From Moorena sp. SIO3I8 (GTDB lineage: Bacteria > Cyanobacteriota > Cyanobacteriia > Cyanobacteriales > Coleofasciculaceae), in assembly GCF_010692325.1 (NCBI RefSeq), contig NZ_JAAHHW010000016.1:23065-58316 (forward strand): DNA of 35,252 nt, written 5' to 3'. The translations under genes and the position numbers were made by a program. Under the pieces are notes generated by a model. That model was not told the origin of the DNA. It did not search any database and saw only the letters and a program-made list of their open reading frames with translations. Below, in pieces: positions 8,760 to 21,305 of the stretch. Within the stretch, counting starts at the first letter, position 1. Each line of letters opens with the position of its first letter.

Positions 8760-8911
8760 TTAAACCTCCAAACCTCCAAACCTTTAATTTTAAACCTTCA
8801 ACCTTCAACCTTCAACCTTCAACCTTTAATTTTAAACCTTCAACCTTCAACCTTCAACCTTCAACCTTCAACCTCCCAACCTTGGCCAATAGGCCACGCG
8901 ATCGCGTTCAA
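8760..8911. repeat. CCTTCAA heptamer array joined to a GGCC/HIP1 palindrome
   Basis: About ten copies of a 7-bp unit (reverse strand GGTTGAA) in two blocks separated by TTTAATTTTAAACC, then TTGGCCAATAGGCCACGCG with an overlapping HIP1 octamer. The reverse strand shares GGTTGAACGCGAT with the 15-bp array near 6.3 kb. Confidence 0.85.
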
Positions 8912-8940
8912 CTTCCAACCTTCATAATTCAGACTTTTTG

Positions 8941-12871
<3,931 letters not shown>

Positions 12872-14089
12872 GTGATGAAAACCTCTCAAGAAACCGCTGC
12901 TGCCGTTGAGCGCCTCTACGATACCTACCCTTTTCCCCCAGAACCCTTACTCGATGAGCCACCTCCTGGATACAACTGGCGCTGGAATTGGCGAGCTGCT
13001 TATAGTTTTTGTACTGGGCAAACACCCCAAAGAGAGGAGATTCGGATTCTAGATGCTGGTTGTGGAACAGGGGTAGGCACAGAGTATCTGGTTCACCTCA
13101 ATCCCCAAGCCTCAGTAGTGGGGATTGATATTAGTGCTGGGGCCTTGAAGGTAGCCCAGGAACGCTGTCGCCGCTCAGGTGCTGATCGGGTCGAGTTTCA
13201 TCACTTGAGCTTGTATGATGTTGACCAAATCGAGGGTCAGTTCGATCTAATTAACTGTGTAGGAGTGTTACATCACTTGCCAGACCCGATCCGTGGGATT
13301 CAATCGATAGCTAAGAAACTAGCACCGGGAGGCTTATTTCATATCTTTGTCTATGCTGAATTAGGACGCTGGGAAATCCAGTTGATGCAGCAAGCGATCG
13401 CACTTTTGCAGGGTCAAAACCAGGGAGACTACCAGGATGGGGTCAAGGTAGGTCGTCAATTATTTGAAGCATTACCAGAAAAGAACCGAATTGTCAAGCG
13501 AGACCGGGAACGCTGGGCTTTGGAAAACCATCAGGATGAATGCTTCGCGGATATGTACGTTCATCCCCAAGAGATTGACTATAACATTGAAACCCTATTT
13601 GAACTAATCGATGCTGCTGGCTTAGAGTTTCTTGGGTTTTCCAATCCCCGCTACTGGCAGAAAGAGCGCTTATTTGGCAAGAATCCAGAGTTAATGGCAC
13701 GCTCAGAAGGTCTGAGTGAACGGGAGCTATATCGGTTAATTGAATTATTAGATCCCGAACTGACTCATTATGAGTTTTTCCTGACCCGTCCTCCCTTAGA
13801 GCGGGTAGATTGGTCAGAAGATAACGACATGTTAGCAGCAATTCCAGAACGGCACCCTTGTATGACTGGTTGGCCAAGTAAGTCCCTATTTGACTATGAT
13901 TACCAGCTGGTTAAGCTATCAGACGAAGAATTTAAGTTTCTCGAAGCCTGTGACCAGAATGGTAACTCAGCCGACAACTCATCCCAATCCCAAACTGTAG
14001 CAGAAATTATCAAGCATGTTAACTTCGATTTAGATGGAGTGCGATCGCTACTTCAACGCCAGTTGATTATGCTCAACATTGATAATTGA
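12872..14089 (+). CDS. Class I SAM-dependent methyltransferase
   Basis: A 405-residue protein with an N-terminal Rossmann methyltransferase domain. Motif I is ILDAGCGTGVGTEYL (59-73), the SAM-ribose acidic residue is D86 (VVGIDIS), and the motif IV region reads FDLINCVGVLHHLPDP. A proline-rich RLYDTYPFPPEP stretch precedes the domain and a poorly conserved C-terminal half of about 230 residues follows, so the enzyme is larger than simple methyltransferases. The substrate cannot be deduced. The frame opens at GTG 12872, immediately followed by ATG 12875; either could be used and no clear ribosome binding site decides. It is divergent from apcE, which need not imply a pigment role. Confidence 0.85.
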   Translation: MMKTSQETAAAVERLYDTYPFPPEPLLDEPPPGYNWRWNWRAAYSFCTGQTPQREEIRILDAGCGTGVGTEYLVHLNPQASVVGIDISAGALKVAQERCRRSGADRVEFHHLSLYDVDQIEGQFDLINCVGVLHHLPDPIRGIQSIAKKLAPGGLFHIFVYAELGRWEIQLMQQAIALLQGQNQGDYQDGVKVGRQLFEALPEKNRIVKRDRERWALENHQDECFADMYVHPQEIDYNIETLFELIDAAGLEFLGFSNPRYWQKERLFGKNPELMARSEGLSERELYRLIELLDPELTHYEFFLTRPPLERVDWSEDNDMLAAIPERHPCMTGWPSKSLFDYDYQLVKLSDEEFKFLEACDQNGNSADNSSQSQTVAEIIKHVNFDLDGVRSLLQRQLIMLNIDN

Positions 14090-14106
14090 TAATTCAAGCA
14101 GTCAGC

Positions 14107-14199
<93 letters not shown>

Positions 14200-14310
14200 C
14201 CTAAGCGAACAGCTTTGTGGCACAGGCTTCAAGCCTGTGACTTCACTCAGATTAAACCAATGCTTACCTGTTTTATTCAAAAGCTGATAGCTGATAACTG
14301 ATAGCTGATA

Positions 14311-14393
14311 CCTCTATCCCGATTCCCGATTCCCGATTCCCGATTCCCAATTCCCGATTCCCGATTCCCGATTCCCGATTCCCGATTCCCTGT
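14311..14393. repeat. Heptamer array CGATTCC
   Basis: About eleven copies of a 7-bp unit, one with a G-to-A change, just upstream of the glycosyltransferase gene. The same unit recurs at about 15397-15452 just after that gene. Confidence 0.9.
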
Positions 14394-14422
14394 TCAACAC
14401 TTCTGCCATTAGCCATTACCCG

Positions 14423-15388
14423 ATGACAAATGACAAATGTTTGCCCAAGGTTTCAGTAGTTGTACCAATCTACAACGGTGAAGCAGATTTACCAGACTTA
14501 GTCCGTTGTTTACAGGCACAGACCTATCCCACTGACCAAGTAGAGTATCTGTTAGTGGATAATAATAGCCGCGATCGCACAGCCTCACTCATCGAAACTG
14601 CTGTTACTGAGGGAGCATCTGAGGGCATAACCTTCCACTACATCCTAGAAGACCAGATTCAAAGCTCCTATGCCGCCCGTAACAAAGGAATTCGAGCTGC
14701 TAAGGGGGAAATAATTGCTTTTACTGATGCAGACTGTCGTCCCCAACCCCATTGGTTAGCAGACCTGGTCTCACCCTTTGCTAAGGTTAGTATTGGTATT
14801 GTTGCTGGTCAAATCATCGGGTTGCCCGGTAAAACCTGGCTAGAAAAACACGCTGAGTACCATAATGTTCTATCTCAGGAACATACCTTAAACCATTCCT
14901 ATTGTCCCTACGGTCAAACCGCTAACCTAGCAATCCGACGGCAAGCATTAGAGGAAGTGGGATTGTTCCGTCCTTACCTGACCACTGGTGGTGATGCTGA
15001 TATCTGCTGGCGTATTCAAAAGCAAAGCAAGTGGCAATTACACCTTGCCCCAACTGCCATAGTTGAGCACCGACACCGTTCCACCTTTCGGGAGTATCAC
15101 AGTCAATGGCATCGCTATGGTCGCTCTAACCGTTACTTACATCAGCTCCATGGTGTGCCCTTGATGCGGGATATTCCACCAAGGGAATATCTGTATCGGA
15201 TCAGTCGTTGGTTGCTGAAAGAACTACCGCGCAATAGTATTAAGGCGATCGCAGGCAAAACCGATCCGATTGAGTTAATCAGCACACCGATTGGTCTATT
15301 TGGAACTTGGGCAAGGGCAAAGGGACAACAGGAAGCCCGGCTGCCAGACAAAGCCGATCAGATAGAGTGGTTTTCCCATGGAAGCTGA
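14423..15388 (+). CDS. Glycosyltransferase family 2
   Basis: A 321-residue GT-A fold enzyme that transfers a sugar from a nucleotide-sugar donor. Motifs: VSVVVPIYNGEADLPDLV at the start (10-27), VDNNSRDRT (46-53), the metal-binding DAD in FTDADCRPQPHW (102-104), and GGDADICWR, which corresponds to the acceptor-side ED region. There is no membrane segment apart from possible peripheral contacts. It probably builds a polysaccharide or glycolipid; the acceptor cannot be inferred. The gene is bracketed by identical CGATTCC heptamer arrays on both sides. Confidence 0.87.
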   Translation: MTNDKCLPKVSVVVPIYNGEADLPDLVRCLQAQTYPTDQVEYLLVDNNSRDRTASLIETAVTEGASEGITFHYILEDQIQSSYAARNKGIRAAKGEIIAFTDADCRPQPHWLADLVSPFAKVSIGIVAGQIIGLPGKTWLEKHAEYHNVLSQEHTLNHSYCPYGQTANLAIRRQALEEVGLFRPYLTTGGDADICWRIQKQSKWQLHLAPTAIVEHRHRSTFREYHSQWHRYGRSNRYLHQLHGVPLMRDIPPREYLYRISRWLLKELPRNSIKAIAGKTDPIELISTPIGLFGTWARAKGQQEARLPDKADQIEWFSHGS

Positions 15389-15396
15389 TAGCTGCA

Positions 15397-15452
15397 TCCC
15401 GATTCTCGATTCCCGATTCCCGATTCCCGATTCCCGATTCCCGATTCCCGAT
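15397..15452. repeat. Heptamer array CGATTCC (second copy)
   Basis: About eight copies, first unit CGATTCT. Same unit and orientation as the array upstream of the glycosyltransferase gene. Confidence 0.9.
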
Positions 15453-15479
15453 TAATCACAAATCACTTATTAGGTTCAT

Positions 15480-15549
15480 GTAGGGTGGGCAGTGCACCAG
15501 ACAGATAATGAAGCTTGCAAAGCCCGTTGGTAGGCACTGCCCACCCTAC
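15480..15549. repeat. Inverted repeat with 16-bp perfect arms
   Basis: Arms GTAGGGTGGGCAGTGC (15480-15495) and its exact reverse complement (15534-15549), with 38 bases between that include a partial internal repeat. Size and form fit a small non-autonomous palindromic element (MITE- or REP-like). It sits 73 bases before the response regulator gene. Confidence 0.88.
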
Positions 15550-15622
15550 GATTAATGACAATGGTGCAAGATCTCAGTCTAAATTGCGCTACACTAAGGC
15601 TAGTAGGGGTTAAGGAATTATC

Positions 15623-16309
15623 ATGTCAGCAAAACTCTTATTGGTAGACGACGAACCAGGAGTAAGGGAAGCAGTCAAAGAGTATTTGGCAGAATTTGGT
15701 TTTACCGTAGATGTTGCCAGCAATGCTAATGATGCTTGGCAGATGTTACAGCAGAGCACACCCGAACTAGTAATTTCTGACATCATGATGCCTAAAGTGG
15801 ATGGGTATCAATTCCTACAGCAGCTTCGAGATGACCCCCGTTTTAAAGCACTGCCAGTGGTGTTTCTGACCGCCCGTGGCATGACCTCAGATCGAATTCA
15901 GGGTTATCAGGCCGGTTGTGATGCGTACCTACCGAAGCCCTTTGATCCAGATGAATTAGTCGCTATTGTTCAAAACCTCTTGGAGCGTCGCGCTGCTAAC
16001 TCGGAAGATAGTGTAGGGAGTACAGAGCTTGAAAAGATAGCCAAGCAAGTGGCTGAAATTCGCGCAATGTTAGACCAAAAGAATGGAATTGTCCAAACTC
16101 CACCACCCTTGCGCATTGATTTTACAGCTAGAGAGCAGAGTGTTTTAGATTTGGTTGCCCAAGGGCTAATGAATAAAGAAATTGCCAGACGTTTAGAGAC
16201 TAGTGTTCGTAATGTTGAAAAATACGTTAGTCGTTTGTTTAGCAAAACGGGAACCAATAGTCGTACCGAGTTAGTTCGCTATGCTTTGGAACATGGTTTA
16301 ACGAAATAG
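15623..16309 (+). CDS. rre1: NarL/LuxR-type response regulator, Rre1/Ycf29-like
   Basis: Two-component transcription factor of 228 residues. The receiver domain (about 3-125) has the acidic pair D9-D10, phospho-acceptor D53 (VISDIMMPKVDGYQFL), T82 (FLTARG) and K104 (PKPF). A linker helix precedes a LuxR-type helix-turn-helix (about 165-228: FTAREQSVLDLVAQGLMNKE, then TSVRNVEKYVSRLFSKTGT). The whole chain is close to the cyanobacterial/plastid Rre1 (Ycf29) regulator as I recall it. In Synechocystis Rre1 is linked to heat and osmotic stress responses with Hik34 or Hik2; that role is transferred, not shown. Start ATG with AGGAATT upstream. No kinase gene is adjacent. Confidence 0.85.
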   Translation: MSAKLLLVDDEPGVREAVKEYLAEFGFTVDVASNANDAWQMLQQSTPELVISDIMMPKVDGYQFLQQLRDDPRFKALPVVFLTARGMTSDRIQGYQAGCDAYLPKPFDPDELVAIVQNLLERRAANSEDSVGSTELEKIAKQVAEIRAMLDQKNGIVQTPPPLRIDFTAREQSVLDLVAQGLMNKEIARRLETSVRNVEKYVSRLFSKTGTNSRTELVRYALEHGLTK

Positions 16310-16633
16310 AGGATAAAGCATTTATAGCAATTCTCATAATCATGAGGTACAAAGTTCTGGCTTTTAGGGAGCAGGGAGCAGGGAGCAGGGAAGAGGGAAG
16401 TCGGAAGTCGGAAGTGGAGAAACAATGTGTACCTAACAGTTATGCAAACCGCCGTAAGCAACGCCATTAGCAATGCCGAAAATTTAGATGTACCTGACTA
16501 GACTAGGAAACGCTATCCTATCCGTCAGGTTTTGTAAATTTATGTTACAAAAAACCGCTCCCTGCATAAAAAGTACCAATCACTCAGAGTAATAATTAAA
16601 CCCACAAATATTTAGCCAATATCGCAGGAAACG
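16310..16633. other. Intergenic region after the response regulator
   Basis: No gene is supported. It contains a GGGAGCA heptamer array (about 16367-16390) followed by degenerate GGAAGTC repeats to about 16417, then unique sequence leading to the caspase-like stub. Confidence 0.5.
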
Positions 16634-16792
16634 ATGGTTAATAGGATTTATGCCTTGCTAGTGGGGATCGATCACTACCCACCGGATTCAGTTCTTAAAG
16701 TGGATCCATTACAAGGCTCTGCTAACGACATTACAGCAATATAAGAGTATCTTAACGAACGCGATGAGTTATTGCATAAACTAACCTACTGA
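16634..16792 (+). pseudogene. Caspase-like (peptidase C14) protein, N-terminal remnant with in-frame stop
   Basis: The first 36 codons read MVNRIYALLVGIDHYPPDS, then VLKVDPLQGSANDITAI. This is the typical opening of cyanobacterial caspase-like proteases: a VGI(D/N)xY strand followed by LxGxxNDI. A TAA then interrupts, and the same frame continues EYLNERDELLHKLTY before a TGA. The continuation fits the expected helix after NDITAI, so the first stop looks like a nonsense mutation and the rest of the gene, including the catalytic His and Cys, is missing. It lies 115 bases upstream of the GTPase operon, where an effector protease would be expected in related conflict systems. Confidence 0.7.
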
Positions 16793-16907
16793 AGTTGGTT
16801 GACAAAATTTAGGTGCAGCGATCGCAATTTTGATGTGATATTTCCCAGAGTAACTGGATAACACTCGGTAGCTAAACTTGGACTGTAATTAATTGGATAT
16901 ATAACCT

Positions 16908-19097
16908 ATGGACAGAACTGCTAAAATTGCCTATATTCTTGAAAAGCGCCAACCTTTGGCTAATAGAATTGAAGAGGTCGGAGTAAATTTAAACTCTCTT
17001 TATTCTAAACTTAGCTACCTCGACAATTATCGCCAACAGCTACTGGAAAAGGTTGATGAACCAAGCATAAATGGACGCTTGAAGGAAATCGATTTTTCCA
17101 AGATTCAGCAGGATATTGTATCTGAGTTACAAGCACTGGCTAAACTCAAAACTCGTTTCTCGCGAGATACTCTTAACATCGGTGTGATTGGACGAGCAAG
17201 ACAGGGTAAGAGTCGTTTATTACAAAGTTTAACTGGATTGACCGCAGCAGAAATTCCTGATGGCAGCGGTCAACACTGCACCGGGGTTCGCAGCAAGATT
17301 CACCATAACCCAAATGTTGAAACATATGGTGAGGTCTTGTTCTATACAGACCGTACTTTTATGGATGAGGTTATTGCTCCTTACTATGAGCAGTTAAAAT
17401 TGGGAACTAAACCAATTGATATCGATGATTTTGCCAGAAAAGACTTGCCTTCGCTACCGAAGGACCTTCAGGGTGCAGAGGTTAATGCCAAATATGAACA
17501 TCTACGCCAATATCATGAGAATGTAGATAAATATCGTCTCCTGTTGCAAGCCCCTTCCCCACGCCAGATCAAGAAAGAAGAGATTCGAGAATATGTAGCC
17601 CAAGACAACCTCCAAGGGGAGCGTATTTATTTCAACTATCTGGCAGTTCGAGAGGTCAGAATTATTTGCAACTTTCCCAAGGATGATCTTGGAAAGATTG
17701 CTTTAGTTGATATGCCGGGATTAGGAGATACAGGAATTGGTGATGAAAAGAGGATGGTAAAAACCATTGGTGAGGATATTGATGCGGTGCTATTTGTCCG
17801 GATGCCAAAGAGTACAGGGGACTTTTGGGGGGACGTTGATGTGCAACTGTACGACACAGCCTATAGAGCTTTGAATGATCTGCCCCTCCCACTATGGTCT
17901 TTTATGGTTCTCAACAAACTGAGTGATGAGAGTAACTTACAACTCTGCCAACAACTGAAAACCGACATTACCAACAAACACATCAATGTTGCAGACTGTG
18001 TCATAGCTAACTGCGCTGAAGCTCAAGAGGCTAACGATCAGGTTTTAGATCCCATTCTTAACTACTTAGCTAAAACAATTACTGACCTAGATCAGCAATA
18101 TGCCTCTGCTTGTCAGGATCGAATCAAGCAAATCCAAACATCAGTGGTGGCTGAGTTAGATAAAGCCCGTCAAGCATTAGGACAAGGAAAAATTTCAGGA
18201 GAGATGGTTGAATTCATCCCATTGTTTAATGGGCTTTGGGACGATTTGACCAGCGGTCTTGAAAAACTCCTTAAACAACTTAGTAACCAAATTAATGAGC
18301 AAGACCGAGACTTTAAACAATCTGTAGAAGAAGCTATCCAAAATTGCTATAACGATACCAAAATTCCCTCATCTTTGGAAGAAATTGAAAGAAGGCGTGA
18401 TAGTAAAGGGGGTTACCCAAGTGCCTATAGCGATTACCTCAATGAAATTCGCGCTCACCTATCACAACATTTTCTATCTCTAGATACTGGTTTAAAAAAA
18501 TCTTTGGATAGGGTAAAATATCTAGTAGTAGAGGTATTAATTGGAAAGGCACATTTAGGAGGAATCACAGAAGCACAAGGGTCTGATTTTCTTGGAGAGC
18601 TCGCTAACCTACTGCCTGATCAAATTTTAGACGGGCAACCCAGTAGACTAAAATTTGGATTCCAAATGCTCTCTGAATTTCAGCTTTCTTATCGAGGTAC
18701 TATCCAACACCGAATTCGCCAGTGTCTTAATGGATTAACTCCTGATAGGACTGATCTGCATCTGTCTGGGAAGTCTCCCAATGCAGAGCAAATCAAGAGC
18801 AATCTCGAATCACTTCATGCAGCAGCTGTTTTTCAATGCGAAACAGCCTTAGAAGATTTTCTTTGTGAACCTTCCCAAGCTGCTTTTGCCATAGTAGAAG
18901 AATTTCTTGACCGTGTACTCCGTGCTGAAGCAGTCAAGGATGAATGGCAAATTTTTCTTTACCAGGAACGCGCTTCTATCTGGCCTAAGGAATTTGAGTT
19001 ATTGGGTGAACGCTCGAGGGTACGCCAAGAGTGGCTAGAGGCAGTAGAACAGGCAACAAACCTAAATCAGCAAGAGTTGATGTCATTATTCAAGTAA
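16908..19097 (+). CDS. Dynamin-like large GTPase, first gene of a two-GTPase operon
   Basis: A 729-residue GTP-binding protein. An N-terminal helical stretch (about 1-88) precedes the G domain: P-loop GRARQGKS (95-102), DxxG in VDMPGLGD (268-271), and the guanine-specificity motif NKLSD (336-340). Between G1 and G3 a 140-residue insertion carries charged helices. The C-terminal half (about 395-729) is predominantly helical and resembles the stalk of dynamin-like proteins, without an obvious membrane-spanning segment. It opens an operon: 18 bases separate it from the next gene. Tandem distinct GTPases resemble the double-GTPase conflict systems described by comparative genomics. A membrane-remodelling or signalling role in defence is inferred, not shown. 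There is no strong ribosome binding site before the ATG. Confidence 0.82.
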   Translation: MDRTAKIAYILEKRQPLANRIEEVGVNLNSLYSKLSYLDNYRQQLLEKVDEPSINGRLKEIDFSKIQQDIVSELQALAKLKTRFSRDTLNIGVIGRARQGKSRLLQSLTGLTAAEIPDGSGQHCTGVRSKIHHNPNVETYGEVLFYTDRTFMDEVIAPYYEQLKLGTKPIDIDDFARKDLPSLPKDLQGAEVNAKYEHLRQYHENVDKYRLLLQAPSPRQIKKEEIREYVAQDNLQGERIYFNYLAVREVRIICNFPKDDLGKIALVDMPGLGDTGIGDEKRMVKTIGEDIDAVLFVRMPKSTGDFWGDVDVQLYDTAYRALNDLPLPLWSFMVLNKLSDESNLQLCQQLKTDITNKHINVADCVIANCAEAQEANDQVLDPILNYLAKTITDLDQQYASACQDRIKQIQTSVVAELDKARQALGQGKISGEMVEFIPLFNGLWDDLTSGLEKLLKQLSNQINEQDRDFKQSVEEAIQNCYNDTKIPSSLEEIERRRDSKGGYPSAYSDYLNEIRAHLSQHFLSLDTGLKKSLDRVKYLVVEVLIGKAHLGGITEAQGSDFLGELANLLPDQILDGQPSRLKFGFQMLSEFQLSYRGTIQHRIRQCLNGLTPDRTDLHLSGKSPNAEQIKSNLESLHAAAVFQCETALEDFLCEPSQAAFAIVEEFLDRVLRAEAVKDEWQIFLYQERASIWPKEFELLGERSRVRQEWLEAVEQATNLNQQELMSLFK

Positions 19098-19115
19098 CAC
19101 AACAAGGAGAATCAA

Positions 19116-20069
19116 ATGCCCAAAGAACTTAAAGTCACAATGCTAGGACATAGAGGTGTAGGCAAGACAAGTGTTTTAACTGCCATGTATGAGCAGTTCT
19201 CTGATACGTTTAAGGAAGCCGATTTGCAACTGACTCCCGATCCTGAAAGTTCCGCACTTCTCCAACAGCGTTTAGGAGAGCTAAAAGGTCTGCTGGATGA
19301 TTTTGAAGCGACGGGAGGATTGGAAGGAGATCAGAATCCCCAATCTTTTAAGTTTGGTCTAGGGAAGATTGGTGACAAACCATCTTTACAACTGACTTTT
19401 CAAGATTTTCCCGGTGGCTACCTGGATGATAAGGATGGGGAATTTGTCAAAAAGATAATGCATGAATGTGTTGCAGTTCTGATTGCTATTGACGCTCCTG
19501 CACTCATGGAAGCCAACGGCAAATGGCATCATTTGATGAACAGACCCAAGCAGATTTGCGATATTTTTAGCAGAAGCTATGGAGATTTAAAAGAACCTAG
19601 GCTCGTTATCCTTGTTCCTGTTCGTTGTGAAAAATATTTGCAAAATGAAGAAGATGCCACAAAGTTACTACACTGCATCAAAGATAAATATGCTGAATTA
19701 TTGAGGTTATTCAAGAGCGAAAATTTGCTGACTAAGATTGCGTGCGTAATTACACCTATTCAAACTGTAGGAACTGTGATATTCAATAATATTAGAGTAG
19801 TGAATCAAAGACCGCGTTTTTACTTTCGCAAAATTAGTCATGATGCTGGATATAGTCCCAAAGATAGCGATCAGCCGTTACGGTATCTTTTGAGTTTCCT
19901 ACTCAAACTTCATTACGATACGAAATGGGGCTGGTTTAATCCTATTCGTCATTGGCTAGGTTGGGATAAATTTCTTTTAAAAGCTGCGAAAAAGTCTGCT
20001 GATAAATGTAAATCAGCTCATGGTTTTGCTATTATACAAGGTAAAGATAAATTTTATATTAATAAATAG
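19116..20069 (+). CDS. Small GTPase of the double-GTPase (TRAFAC-like) type
   Basis: A 317-residue protein with an N-terminal G domain: P-loop GHRGVGKTS (11-19), DxxG in FQDFPGG (97-100), and VPVRCEKYL (167-175) in the position of the G4 motif, where NKxD is replaced by a (K/R)CEK form. A helical insertion between G1 and G3 (about 40-80) is charged. The C-terminal part (about 240-317) is basic and aromatic (WGWFNPIRHWLGWDKF), possibly a membrane- or partner-contact segment. AGGAG precedes the ATG by 8 bases. It is sandwiched between the dynamin-like gene (18-base gap) and the WD40 gene (9-base gap), so co-expression is nearly certain. Likely related to the DO-GTPase families; exact function unknown. 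Confidence 0.8.
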   Translation: MPKELKVTMLGHRGVGKTSVLTAMYEQFSDTFKEADLQLTPDPESSALLQQRLGELKGLLDDFEATGGLEGDQNPQSFKFGLGKIGDKPSLQLTFQDFPGGYLDDKDGEFVKKIMHECVAVLIAIDAPALMEANGKWHHLMNRPKQICDIFSRSYGDLKEPRLVILVPVRCEKYLQNEEDATKLLHCIKDKYAELLRLFKSENLLTKIACVITPIQTVGTVIFNNIRVVNQRPRFYFRKISHDAGYSPKDSDQPLRYLLSFLLKLHYDTKWGWFNPIRHWLGWDKFLLKAAKKSADKCKSAHGFAIIQGKDKFYINK

Positions 20070-20078
20070 GAGTTAGCC

Positions 20079-21305
20079 ATGAAACTTTATGTTCAAAGTG
20101 CTGGTTTGTCTCAAGATCAGGATTACTTTTGGCAAGAAATTACAAAGCATGAACAAAAGCCAATAGATGAACCAGATTTGGTTAAAAAATATAAACTATT
20201 GCTTGAAACCCAAGCGTATTCGATTTTTATAGGGCGTGAGAGTGGTAACTTAATTTTGCTTGTCACAGGCATGAAAGCAAGCAAACGCAAAGATTATCGA
20301 GGTCGCACTATACGCAACTCTATAGCGTTGATTGCTCAAGATAATGAACAGAATGAGCAACAAATACGAGGAATCGCTGTGCTTGCATTAGAGGGAAAAT
20401 TACAAAATGACATTGACAGTGCTATTAAGGAAGGAGGGGAATACGGATTTGAAGTTTCTTATGAACAAATCGAGCATGCCATCAAAGCATCGCTTCAAAC
20501 CAAGAACTCCACTGGAACGAAGCATCTGATGATAGGGAAAAACTCAGACGATAATAGAAAAATTATTGCTGATGAACTTAAAGAATACCGTCTACCTCAG
20601 AAAAGCAATGCTTCGGATTCAGAAGCATTAGTAGTTGTCACTGGAATTAAGAAACAAGACGATATCAAAAAAGCAGGAGTTTGGCGGGGATTATCGAATC
20701 TTGGAGATAACGAAGACCTTTCTCCCTATGAGCCACCGAATTCAGATCAAAATTTTTTTCCAAGCTTTAACGAAACTACAAAATCAAATCAGCAATTGGG
20801 AATTAGATTGATAATCTCCCTTGGCGTGATTGGGCTAATTGCTCTATGGTTTTTGGGGTTTTTTGGGCATCCTCCTATAGGACAAAAGCCAACCACTGTT
20901 GTTTTAGCTGATATTAGCCGAGGTGGTGAGTATTTTGTAACTGCTGATCCTCATGGTAAAGTGCTAGTGCAGGATACCCAAGACAAAACTAATAATACCA
21001 TTAAAAATAAGGCTGCGGTCAAATCAGTTGCCCTTAGCTCTGATGGAAGTTATGTCGTTACTGGCGATGAGACTGGAAAGGTGCAATTGTGGGATGTAAC
21101 TAACAAAAAAAACATTGAGCTAAGACGTAATGCCAATTTAAAACATGAAAAAGCAGTTTTGTCACTGGCGATCAATTCTAATTCTTCTAGGGATAAAGTA
21201 AAAATAGTTAGTGGTGGTGCTGATGGGCAAGTGCTGTTGTGGAACGTAAATGTTAATGTTAACCAAGGTAAGGGCGAAGCTAACATCGAACGTTATATTC
21301 CATGA
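20079..21305 (+). CDS. Membrane-anchored protein with short C-terminal WD40 segment, third gene of the GTPase operon
   Basis: A 408-residue protein in three parts. Residues 1-200 form a soluble alpha/beta domain that I do not recognise (MKLYVQSAGLSQDQDYFW; SIFIGRESGNLILLVTGMKA). A single membrane segment lies at about 241-262, so the N-terminal domain and WD40 part are on opposite sides of a membrane. Residues 272-400 hold three WD40 repeats: FVTADPHGKVLVQD, VVTGDETGKVQLWD and IVSGGADGQVLLWN. Three blades cannot close a propeller, so the protein either pairs with another chain or has lost its end; a 42-bp repeat array starts 35 bases after the stop. AGGAG lies before the ATG. It probably acts as sensor or adaptor for the two upstream GTPases (inference). 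Confidence 0.75.
   Translation: MKLYVQSAGLSQDQDYFWQEITKHEQKPIDEPDLVKKYKLLLETQAYSIFIGRESGNLILLVTGMKASKRKDYRGRTIRNSIALIAQDNEQNEQQIRGIAVLALEGKLQNDIDSAIKEGGEYGFEVSYEQIEHAIKASLQTKNSTGTKHLMIGKNSDDNRKIIADELKEYRLPQKSNASDSEALVVVTGIKKQDDIKKAGVWRGLSNLGDNEDLSPYEPPNSDQNFFPSFNETTKSNQQLGIRLIISLGVIGLIALWFLGFFGHPPIGQKPTTVVLADISRGGEYFVTADPHGKVLVQDTQDKTNNTIKNKAAVKSVALSSDGSYVVTGDETGKVQLWDVTNKKNIELRRNANLKHEKAVLSLAINSNSSRDKVKIVSGGADGQVLLWNVNVNVNQGKGEANIERYIP

Larger units (their letters stand above)
8194..8940. other. apcE-apcA spacer: possible apcA leader and tandem arrays
   Basis: No gene is supported. 8200-8520 is unique sequence and a likely apcA promoter/leader. 8533-8563 holds short AAGTATTAAGTATGA repeats. 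A GGGAGTA heptamer array lies at about 8595-8632. From 8790 to 8880 there is a CCTTCAA heptamer array (partly TTTAATTTTAAA-interrupted), ending at a GGCC/HIP1 palindrome (8883-8907). Confidence 0.7.

Noticed and set aside
16878-16905. TTGGAC-16-TATAAC promoter-like pair just before the dynamin-like GTPase
   Set aside because: The predicted transcript start would fall inside the coding sequence after the ATG, and no alternative in-frame start follows closely.
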